The notes beneath the pieces were generated by a model that was not told where the DNA came from, made no database searches, and saw only the letters and a program-made list of their open reading frames with translations. Made by a program: the position numbers and the translations under genes. This document shows positions 55,753 through 64,000 of a stretch of 64,000 nt of DNA, one piece after another (within the stretch, counting starts at the first letter, position 1; each line of letters starts with the position of its first letter). Source of the DNA: Symsagittifera roscoffensis (Eukaryota; Xenacoelomorpha; Acoela; Convolutidae). The DNA lies in contig NC_087066.1 in NCBI RefSeq assembly GCF_963678635.1, positions 11,206,517-11,270,516 of the forward strand, given 5' to 3'.

Positions 55753-58700
55753 ATGCTCTTGGCAGGTCTGACCGTAACCGCCACAAGGTCGAAGAAGACG
55801 GCGCGAACCCTGGCAGACACTAAGTTAGAAATGGAAGTAATCAGTCAATGTGGATCTGGAGGACTTGAAGATTATAGGCCCTCGCGAATCAACATGGCCA
55901 AGTGGAAACTGGAAGGACAACTCGACGTGGTCGAGTACAGTCGAATAACTTTGCCGGAATCGGTCCATATGGGAGATCCGGCAGGGGGTTATGTGGAGAT
56001 GTTGAAAGCGAGGAACTCCGCGAGAGGGCACCTGATGGCTTGGAGCGAGAAGAGAGCCATGCAAGAATATTTGAAGGGGCTTACGGAGAACTCTAACTTC
56101 AATCGAAGAGAGTATGGCACAGTGATGTCATCAGAAGCGAACGAAATCGGATTGGAAAAACTGCTAGAAATTTCTTGGAGGGCGGCCCTCCAGAAATACT
56201 TCGATGAGACGATGAATGCACCTGCTACTGTGGCAGCATACCTGGCTCATCCTTGCGTGAGAACTGATCTGCAAATACGACTGGCTTGGTGCTTGATGGG
56301 CATCAAAAAGGCGGAGTATGAAGCCAGTAATGACTCGAAATCACGAGAACAGGAGCTAGAGTTAATGGAAGCTCTACGAGCATTGATTTCGAAAGACGAT
56401 TCAGCGATAGCATGGGCTAAGCGTAAGGATGCCCTTTGCTTTGTCAGGTTCGTGGTGGATTGCATCCCCACTCCTGTGTTGGGAGAATGTATAAAGATCA
56501 TTCGGCAAAAGGGAGTTGATTGCGAAAGGAACTTCCTTAGGGCACTCCTAGAGCTATATCAGGACATGCCATTGACCGTGCCAAGCAAGGAGTCGAATGA
56601 TATGGAAAGCTATCGCAAGTTGGAAGAGGTGAGAAGATACTCCAACAAAGAATTGAGAGTGAGCAGAGACTTGATTGAAGCGGCCAGAGGACAAAAGGAG
56701 TTTGCAACACTAGGGAAACTGAAGTCGTTCCAATACGTGTCTGGTATACCAGGGATGGCGTATAATCCCTTCGTGAACGAAGAAGCCAGGGAAGCATACT
56801 TCGACTACGAGCAAGTCACAGTGCTCAACTTCTGGGTTGAACGGATTAAGGAAATTGGAATGTTGATGGTGGAACAACCCAAGCTTGGAATTATTTTGGA
56901 AGAACGAGTAGTCGAGCCCTCGATTCCCGAGCTAAAAGGGCAAGTGAGTTTTGATTGTGGTTCTTGGGACGGTCCCTTGAAAACCAGTCTAGTAGTGATG
57001 TGGGAACTCATGAAACCTTCCTGGTGTCCCCATCCTAACGCAGGCTTAATCTGGGACATGACCGCGGATATCATGTTAGACCGGGATGATGATGCGAGTC
57101 TACATGATCTGGCCATGATACAACGCCTGCTGGCCATGAGATTGACGAAGAAGAAGAGCAACCCGTCCACGGAGCTGTCCGAGGAAGGTACATCGAGTAA
57201 TTGGTTGAAGCAAGGCACATGCTTGGCTCAACACAGTGGGATGGAAGGACATGTTTGTAACCTGGGACACTGCCTGATTACGCTAAGCGAGCAGCATCGA
57301 CAACTGGCACGATTGTACGGAAGATTGAGCATGTCAGATAAGGGTGCCATGGAGTTGGTCGCAGACTGCCATGGGGTGACGGACGTAAACCTGATCACAG
57401 CCTTGGGATTTTGCAGCATGACGAGTTCGATAGAATCGCTCGAGCGCTTGGAGCGTGCCCATGAGCTAGTGACGTCCCTCAGCGTGGAAATATTCCCTGG
57501 AGCATTACAGACAGAACAAAAGATTGGAGGCTGGCGAGAAGCCCTAGAGAATGAAATGAATCTGAAGGATAGTGAAGCCTATCACAGACCTACTGGTTCA
57601 AAATATATGGTGGGTTCAAGCTCAGCGCCGTATTGTAATAGCAAGTATCCTACGCACATGGTGGTGATGGATGCGAGGACGCAACAAGTGTTGGTTGACC
57701 AACTTTTCTCTGTGCCAAAGTGCGTGAGGTTGGCCAGAATGTCAGAGAGGTCATATGACTTGTTGGCAAAGATCTTTCGGGCAGTCCCGAAGAGATCCGA
57801 AGGCGAGTTGCAAGACGTTGTGGGCGAAGAGTTCATGAGACTGAACGAAGGAAATGTGAGTGAGTTTGAGAAACAGAAAGCGAGTGGAGCGTTACCTACT
57901 GAATTCCCCACTATAGAAGAGAAAGACGACCTACATAGAATTCTGATGGAAGTGGAACCGTTGCTGGGAGCCTCAGGGTATCGGACCCGAAGGAACATAG
58001 TGAGAACCCATGGGGAGTATCCTTGCCACTGCTTGGCGCAGACGTTGTGGTACCCTAAACGCGGGAATCTGATCCTAGTCTGGGACGTGGAGGAGTTGTA
58101 CTCCACGGGGTTGCCCGATCAGAATCAACAAGTGTCAATCGTGGTGGTTAGCGCCATGCTAGCAGTGAGATGGTTAGAGGCTAACGCGGACACAAGTGAG
58201 CAGGAGACGGCCGTGCCGACTCCTGAACAGTTGAGCAACGTTAAAATGAGTCGTGAGTTGGATCTTTTCAGAACCACCTGCAAGGTTCTGAGAATACCTA
58301 AAGCCATTGAAAGAATATGGTCAAGGCAAAGATTGATGCCTTGGTTCCGTGCAGTGATGACATCTTGGATGTATGAACGCGCGAAGCGTCACATGTCAAG
58401 GAATACGGAAGCCTATCAATCTTTCCAGCTAGATATAGGACCAGGAGCCTATAAACGAGCATTCTTGACGCACAGAAACGCGGTCACCACAGCGGTGAAG
58501 CGGGTAGCTGGAACGCCTTGTGTTACTGAAGATGAGAAGAAAGAGGTCTTAAGAGCTGACCTAGAACGAAACGTGAGCCTATGTCTTCACAACAGCTTTT
58601 GCAGGAACCGGGAGCAGAAGGTGAATGTGGACTTGCTACCTTGTTGCAAACCGAGGCTGTTGGAACAGGAGGGTTGGGGCACGGCCCGCAACTCTCTGGA

Positions 58701-58764
58701 CATGTTAGAGAAAGTTCTGGAAGACAGTGACGCTGAACATCAGGATGGAGAAGTGATGGAGTGA
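55753..58764 (+). CDS. ORF3 of the giant element, unknown function
   Basis: 1003 residues, not recognised. It lies where retroviral-type elements carry env, but I see no convincing signal peptide, no long hydrophobic (membrane) segment and no furin-like site, so it does not look like an envelope protein. Composition is that of a soluble, mostly helical protein rich in Glu, Lys, Leu and Met. A Cys/His cluster occurs at about 489-507 (CLAQHSGMEGHVCNLGHC), another near the C-terminus (CLHNSFCRN, LLPCC), and an acidic tail ends it. The start could be 55753, the next in-frame ATG at 55831 (MEVISQCGSGG), or a spliced leader, since an acceptor-like sequence overlaps the first codons. The frame is fully open in an otherwise intact element, which argues for selection. 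Confidence 0.85.
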   Translation: MLLAGLTVTATRSKKTARTLADTKLEMEVISQCGSGGLEDYRPSRINMAKWKLEGQLDVVEYSRITLPESVHMGDPAGGYVEMLKARNSARGHLMAWSEKRAMQEYLKGLTENSNFNRREYGTVMSSEANEIGLEKLLEISWRAALQKYFDETMNAPATVAAYLAHPCVRTDLQIRLAWCLMGIKKAEYEASNDSKSREQELELMEALRALISKDDSAIAWAKRKDALCFVRFVVDCIPTPVLGECIKIIRQKGVDCERNFLRALLELYQDMPLTVPSKESNDMESYRKLEEVRRYSNKELRVSRDLIEAARGQKEFATLGKLKSFQYVSGIPGMAYNPFVNEEAREAYFDYEQVTVLNFWVERIKEIGMLMVEQPKLGIILEERVVEPSIPELKGQVSFDCGSWDGPLKTSLVVMWELMKPSWCPHPNAGLIWDMTADIMLDRDDDASLHDLAMIQRLLAMRLTKKKSNPSTELSEEGTSSNWLKQGTCLAQHSGMEGHVCNLGHCLITLSEQHRQLARLYGRLSMSDKGAMELVADCHGVTDVNLITALGFCSMTSSIESLERLERAHELVTSLSVEIFPGALQTEQKIGGWREALENEMNLKDSEAYHRPTGSKYMVGSSSAPYCNSKYPTHMVVMDARTQQVLVDQLFSVPKCVRLARMSERSYDLLAKIFRAVPKRSEGELQDVVGEEFMRLNEGNVSEFEKQKASGALPTEFPTIEEKDDLHRILMEVEPLLGASGYRTRRNIVRTHGEYPCHCLAQTLWYPKRGNLILVWDVEELYSTGLPDQNQQVSIVVVSAMLAVRWLEANADTSEQETAVPTPEQLSNVKMSRELDLFRTTCKVLRIPKAIERIWSRQRLMPWFRAVMTSWMYERAKRHMSRNTEAYQSFQLDIGPGAYKRAFLTHRNAVTTAVKRVAGTPCVTEDEKKEVLRADLERNVSLCLHNSFCRNREQKVNVDLLPCCKPRLLEQEGWGTARNSLDMLEKVLEDSDAEHQDGEVME

Positions 58765-59470
58765 AGATGACCAAAGGAGAGAGGAGAAGGAGAGAAAAAC
58801 TTGATTGTCTTTGTGTGTAAAAACTTGAACAAATCAACCAAGTTTTGATTATTGAACTTGTGAAACTTTTTGTTTTGATTTAGTTTGGTCAGACCAAACT
58901 TTGAAAATTGTTGCAATTGTTAAAATTGTTGAAATTGTTGATTTTAGTTACTACTATCTATGTATGTATATAAGGAACATAGGTGAGTATATTTACCTAT
59001 TTATTCACGACTGAAGTTTTTAACCTGTGTAAGACACAAATTCACTGTGTGGCGACATGGTAAGTTTGAGTAAACTCGCTCGAGAAGGGTGGGTAACTCA
59101 ATAACTTTCCTAGCCACAGAGTTTCTTAGTTTTAATATGGAAAGGACCGCATAAATGACTGATTATACTTGGTGAGTGAAGTAAAGTTAATTTTAACGGG
59201 TGCGTGGCCGTGCCACGTCCCACTTTTTAATCACAAAGAGCGAAAAGAAGTTGTATAACAAGACGACGTAAGTAGTCAGAAAAGAAATTTTATCTAGGAC
59301 ACTCCTCATGGTGCAAATTTTGTGAAAATGTTGAAAGGCAGTGAGATGTAGTACGATGCCATTTGTGAACACGTAGTGAGTTGAAGTGGTAGATAAATTT
59401 CATTTTCTTATGCGATTTGTAAGATTGGTTACAGAAAACTGGATACCTACTTGACGATAACCCGGTGTTG
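58765..59470 (+). other. 3' untranslated tail of the giant element
   Basis: About 0.7 kb between ORF3 and the polypurine block, AT-rich, with TTGTTGAAATTGTTGA-type repeats around 58910-58945. No open frame. No structure as regular as in the leader was seen. Confidence 0.6.
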
Positions 59471-59512
59471 TGCGATCAATAGGGACATTGATGGAGACTT
59501 GTCCGGGGAGTA
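59471..59512 (+). promoter_or_regulatory. Polypurine block before the 3' LTR
   Basis: GATGGAGACTTGTCCGGGGA then GTA directly abut the LTR TG. In LTR elements a purine-rich run here primes plus-strand DNA; GGGGAG is the purine core. The whole block is duplicated at the end of pol (54818-54865). Confidence 0.65.
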
Positions 59513-60397
59513 TGTGCCATTCTGCCAGATGACACAGCATAACCTTCCCGCGACAGAAATAAAAGTGACTAAAGGCCTTATGAACAGAAAAGTGTTGCGA
59601 CGGAGGGTCAGAATGTTCTAGAATTTTTATTTTTAAAATTTCGATCGGAAGAAGAACATTTCTGAGAAATAGAAAAAAGACGGCCATTTTGAATAAAAAA
59701 GACGAAAATCAGAACAATGATAGAAATTGTGAAGAACGGTTGTATCAGAGACAGAAAAACACGGAGCCTCTTATCGTGGCAATAACACACGATAAGGACC
59801 TTAGTGACAGATATTTGTGGAGACGGAGGCTTCAGTGGGGGGAAGAGAAATACCACGGAACCCTCCCGGGACACGAAATATAGGAGATAAGAGTGTTATC
59901 TCAAGAAAATCACAGGAGCGGAGGCTTGGTCCCCCAGAGACTGTTATATGTGAAGGGACTGGGTAAACTAACTATAACAGCTGCTGTAATGTCCTAGATC
60001 TTAATTAAACACCGATATTATTTGATATTTCAGGACATGAGTAGATAGAAAAAGGAAAGGGTCAATCCATCTCCAATGGATTTAATATAAAACTGTCACA
60101 CAAAAACATATAAAAATAGGTTGTTCGAGCCGTGTTTTTAATGACAATCACGTAGTCTGAGGATCCGAGACTCAGCTATGTGGTTGTGTTCGCATGCAAA
60201 CGAAAGCTGATCAAAAGTCGTTTGACTGATGGCCTAAAAATGGTAACTTTTTACTTTGCCCTAAACAGACCAGAAAATCAACTGGCAAGGTCGAGACGGT
60301 GAAAAACGAGTAGAATTAAGGTAACTGACGCCTGCCAGTCGTTGATAGGTACTTTTTCTACGCTCCGTCGCTGTGTGATATTTGGGCGAATGTTACA
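59513..60397 (+). repeat. 3' LTR of the giant element
   Basis: 885 bp, the same length as the 5' LTR and identical apart from one noted substitution near 59913. This implies very recent insertion, or gene conversion between the LTRs. Confidence 0.95.
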
Positions 60398-61620
60398 ACT
60401 ATATACAAAAAATTAAAGTCCCTAGAAAGCCCTCGAATGAAAATGACACTTGAAATAGTTTGGAACCAGTTTGAAAAAGAGTTTTTAACCATCAAAATTT
60501 TTTTCGGACTAACTCGATCATATAATCATACTGGAAATGCTCCAGTGGCTGTATTTATGCAATGATTGCAAAAAAAATTGGAGAATTCACCTTCGTATTC
60601 GTGGATAGGAGTGAGCTCAATATCGCAGTTATTTTCAGTGATCATCGTTTCTTTCCTTTTCCCAAAGCAGTGGATGAACAAACAATCTAGATAACGGAAT
60701 ACTGATTGGTTTAAGCAGTATTTAGCAGACACTTCTGGTAAACATTGTTCGGAAATCTTAGACAGCAGTGCTTAGATAGTTTTCCAATCCCTAGATGATT
60801 TTCCAAACAATATACAAAATAAAAGTAGCAAGCAGCTGCATTCGGGTTTTGCCATTCCTTTCCATTTCTCTGTGCAGCGGACGAACAGACGAACTGGATA
60901 CTGGTTTTCAGCAGAAGTATCAATTTTCTTGGTGAATTTGTAATTTTCTCTGGGTTGTTAATAACATTTCGTGATAATTAAAACGCTCTAGATCAATTGC
61001 CAGTGCTCCTGTGGTGATACTTTTTTTGCAGTTTTTAAGCAGCCATTGATACGTTTTTGACTGTTGTTAATAACCTTTATAAGAATTTTTAACGACCATT
61101 AAGCCAAACAAGACTGCCCCTTAATTTATATCGAATAGTTTTTGCGGAAAAAAATTTGGAAACCTATACATTTTGGACGGTTACGCAACAGCATTTAGAC
61201 AACCGTGTATTAAGATACTGCATTAACCAATCAGAATTGAGACAAGGAAGGTTTTCAAATCTCCAGACCTTACAAAAATTATCGGAGGTGAATTTTTTTT
61301 TTTTTTTTCAATTCAGGAAGTCGATATCTTCAATAGGATAATAAAAGTTTTTGTTGAAAATAATTATTCCGATCGGTGAAGAAGCACACCGAGCATAAAT
61401 TTTCCGTTTTCTTCTAAAGTCGGAGCAACTATCCAGAGACTGTTCCATAATTTAGACTAGAAAGTGCCTGTTCGCAGGTTTGCGAGTGCATCTCGTGCTA
61501 TCCCTGGTTTCGTTTAAAAAAGATTTTCATCAAATGAAAGAAGTGTATCTGTTTTACTTATTGACAATTCTTGTGCCTTTAGTTTTATTATATCAATTTT
61601 TATGTCATCAGATCCGCAGC
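60398..61620. other. Non-coding flank right of the giant element
   Basis: AT-rich, no supported gene. Near 61388-61432, GAGCATAAATTTTCCGTTTT and AAAGTCGGAGCAA resemble the end of the hairpin-ended element at 39570-39615, so a decayed fragment of that family in the same inverted orientation is likely. Confidence 0.5.
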
Positions 61621-64000
61621 TTCGACACATGATTCGAATCTGTTCGACCCATGATTCGACCGTGTTCGACAAATGATTCGACACTGTTTGACTCATGATT
61701 CGACCCTGTTCGACCGTGCTCCACTCATGATTCGACCCTGTTCGACTCATGATTCGACTCTGTTCGACTCTATCGACCCTGTTCGACTCATGATTCGACC
61801 CTGTTCGACTCATGATTCGACACTGTTCGACTCATAATTCGACCCTGTTCGACTCATGGTTCGACCCTGTTTGACTCTATCGACCCTGTTCGACTCATGA
61901 TTCGAACCTGTTCGACCGTGTTCGACTCATGATTCGACCCTGTTCGACACATGATTCGACCCTGTTTGACCCATGGTTCGTCCGTATTCGGCTCATGATT
62001 CGACACTGTTTGACTCATGATTCGACCCTGTTCGACCGTGCTCCACTCATAATTCGACCCTGTTCGACTCATGATTCGACCGTGTTCGACTCATGATTCG
62101 ACCGTATTAGACTCATGATTCGACCCTGTTCGACACTATCGACCCTGTTCGACTCATGATTCGACCCTGTTCGACTCATGATTCGACCCTGTTCGACTCA
62201 TGATTTGACCCTATTTGGCTTTATCGACCCTGTTCGACTCATGATTTGACCCTATTTGGCTTTATCGACCCTGTTCGACTCATAATTTGACCCTTTTCGA
62301 CTCATGATTCGACCCTGTTCGACTCATGATTCGACCCTGTTCGACTCTATCGACCCTTTTCGACACATGATTCGACCCTGTTCGGCCCATGATTCGACCG
62401 TGTTCGACTCATGATTCGACACTGTTTGACTCATGATTCGAACTGGTTCGACCGTGTTCGACTCATGATTCGACCCTGTTCGACACATGATTCGACCCTG
62501 TTTGACCCATGATTCGTCCGTATTCGGCTCATGATTCGACACTGTTTGACTCATGATTCGACCCTGTTCGACCGTGCTCCACTCATGATTCGACCCTGTT
62601 CGACTCATGATTCGACCGTGTTCGACTCATGATTTGACCCTATTTGGCTTTATCGACCCTGTTCGACTCATGATTTGACCCTATTTGGCTTTATCGACCC
62701 TGTTCGACTCATAATTTGACCCTTTTCGACTCATGATTCGACCCTGTTCGACTCATGATTCGACCCTGTTCGACTCTATCGACCCTTTTCGACACATGAT
62801 TCGACCCTGTTCGGCCCATGATTCGACCGTGTTCGACTCATGATTCGACACTGTTTGACTCATGATTCGAACCTGTTCGACCGTGTTCGACTCATGATTC
62901 GACCCTGTTCGACACATGATTCGACCCTGTTTGACCCATGATTCGTCCGTATTCGGCTCATGATTCGACACTGTTTGACTCACGATTCGACCCTGTTCGA
63001 CCGTGCTCCACTCATGATTCGACCGTGTTCGACTCATGATTCGACCGTGTTCGACTCATGATTCGACCGTATTAGACTCATGATTCGACCCTGTTCGACA
63101 CTATCGACCCTGTTCGACTCATGATTCGACCCTGTTCGACTCATGATTCGACCCTGTTCGACTCATGATTTGACCCTATTTGGCTTTATCGACCCTGTTC
63201 GACTCATGATTTGACCCTATTTGGCTTTATCGACCCTGTTCGACTCATAATTTGACCCTTTTCGACTCATGATTCGACCCTGTTCGACTCATGATTCGAC
63301 CATGTTCGACTCATGATTCGACCCTGTTCGACTCTATCGACCCTTTTCGACACATGATTCGACCCTGTTCGGCCCATGATTCGACCGTGTTCGACTCATG
63401 ATTCGACACTGTTTGACTTATGATTCGACCCTGTTCGACCGTGCTCGACTCATGATTCGACCCTGTTAGACTCATGATTCGACCTGTTCGACTCATGATT
63501 CGACCGTTTTCGATTCATGATTCCATCCTCTTTGACTCTATCGACCCTGTTCGACTCATGATTCGACCCTGTTCGACTCATGATTCGACCCTGTTCGACT
63601 CATGATTCGACACTGTTCGACTCATAATTCGACCCTGTTCGACTCATGGTTCGACCCTGTTTGACTCTATCGACCCTGTTCGACTCATGATTCGAACCTG
63701 TTCGACCGTGTTCGACTCATAATTCGACCCTGTTCGACACATGATTCGACCCTGTTTGACCCATGATTCGACCGTATTCGGCTCATGATTCGACACTGTT
63801 TGACTCATGATTCGACCCTGTTCGACCGTGCTCCACTCATGATTCGACCCTGTTCGACTCATGATTCGACCGTGTTCGACTCATGATTCGACCGTATTAG
63901 ACTCATGATTCGACTCTGTTCGACCCTATCGACCCTTTTCGACTAATGATTCGACCCTGTTCGACTCACTATTCGACCTTGTTCGACTCATGATTTGACC
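61621..64000. repeat. 22-bp minisatellite array with higher-order structure
   Basis: About 108 units of CATGATTCGACCCTGTTCGACT and variants, running past the window end. TTCGA recurs alternately every 10 and 12 bp. Variant units (GACCCTATTTGGCTTTATCG, a shortened ACTCTATCGACC type) recur as blocks, e.g. at 62210, 62637 and 63172, showing higher-order repeats with a spacing of about 430 bp in part. Minus-strand open frames here (MSRTGSNHE...) arise because the unit lacks stop codons; they are not genes. Confidence 0.95.

Larger units (their letters stand above)
41957..60397 (+). mobile_element. Giant young Ty3/gypsy LTR retrotransposon (18.4 kb) with macrodomain and ORF3
   Basis: 18,441 bp between two 885-bp LTRs (TGTGCC...GTTACA). 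Contents in order: a 3.1-kb structured leader, gag (925 codons), a UAG, pol (PR, RT, RNase H, IN with a GPF-type end), a -1 heptamer, a macrodomain frame, a 285-nt spacer, ORF3 (1003 codons), a 0.75-kb tail, and the 3' LTR. The integrase sits after RNase H, which places it in Ty3/gypsy. All main frames are open and the LTRs are almost identical, so the insertion is recent and the copy may be intact. Typical animal gypsy elements are roughly 5-8 kb, so this one is two to three times larger. Coding parts are clearly richer in G+C than the host DNA. Target duplication is not clear: the flanks share only ACT. Confidence 0.95.

Noticed and set aside
46189-58837. Many minus-strand frames of 60-200 codons within the giant element
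   Set aside because: All overlap the well-supported gag, pol and ORF3 frames and have no independent motif.
41947-60407. Target-site duplication of the giant element
   Set aside because: Flanks share only ACT; a 4-6-bp duplication is not visible, perhaps because of mutation or a deletion at one side.
61514-63862. Several minus-strand open frames (MSRTGSNHE...)
   Set aside because: They are read-outs of the 22-bp minisatellite, whose unit contains few stops; the frame shifts with every unit.
1-64000. CRISPR arrays, operons, bacterial promoters or Shine-Dalgarno sites
   Set aside because: Spliced animal genes and LTR elements show this is eukaryotic nuclear DNA; the regular repeats are minisatellite or retroelement parts.

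Overview
The window is nuclear DNA from a metazoan, most likely an invertebrate bilaterian whose phylum I cannot fix. It has two intron-containing animal genes with GT-AG introns: an hnRNP L/smooth-type splicing regulator and an Emx-class homeobox gene. The background is AT-rich and full of short dispersed repeats, and more than a third of the window is LTR retrotransposon. A 200-bp N run at 24187-24386 marks a scaffold gap.

Layout. (1) 1-13535: 3' part of an hnRNP L orthologue on the + strand. Ten exons carry RRM2-RRM4; RRM1 should lie left of the window. One intron holds an oppositely oriented, intronless ORF for a small predicted secreted protein. The introns and the 5.4 kb that follow hold three AT-rich repeat families and a tRNA-SINE-like relic. 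(2) 18958-20790: a complete three-exon Emx-like gene whose second intron contains a MITE with 49-bp inverted repeats. (3) 20791-28064: mostly non-coding, with a broken Thr-rich (mucin-like) gene on the minus strand across the gap. (4) 28065-35066: a decayed 7-kb Ty3/gypsy element with recognisable LTRs. (5) 35067-41956: fragments of unknown coding-like sequence, some duplicated and broken, plus three copies of a hairpin-ended ~0.55-kb element. (6) 41957-60397: a young, very large (18.4 kb) Ty3/gypsy element with 885-bp LTRs. (7) 61621-64000: a 22-bp minisatellite running off the window.

The 18.4-kb element is the most interesting object. Its LTRs differ at one position that I could find. Its 3.1-kb leader contains five hairpin units of exactly 67 nt closed by the same 7-bp stem, three 55-nt repeats of a related motif, and two copies of a stem-loop with compensated base changes. 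Gag (925 codons) is separated from Pol by a single in-frame UAG. Pol (protease, RT, RNase H, integrase) ends with an in-frame A_AAA_AAA heptamer that would shift ribosomes -1 into a macrodomain (TARG1-like) frame lacking its own usable start codon. A separate 1003-codon ORF of unknown function follows. A copy of the pre-3'LTR polypurine block lies at the end of pol, as if macrodomain and ORF3 were added downstream of an older element end. I infer one genomic RNA making Gag, Gag-Pol and Gag-Pol-Macro by two recoding events, with ORF3 probably made from another RNA.
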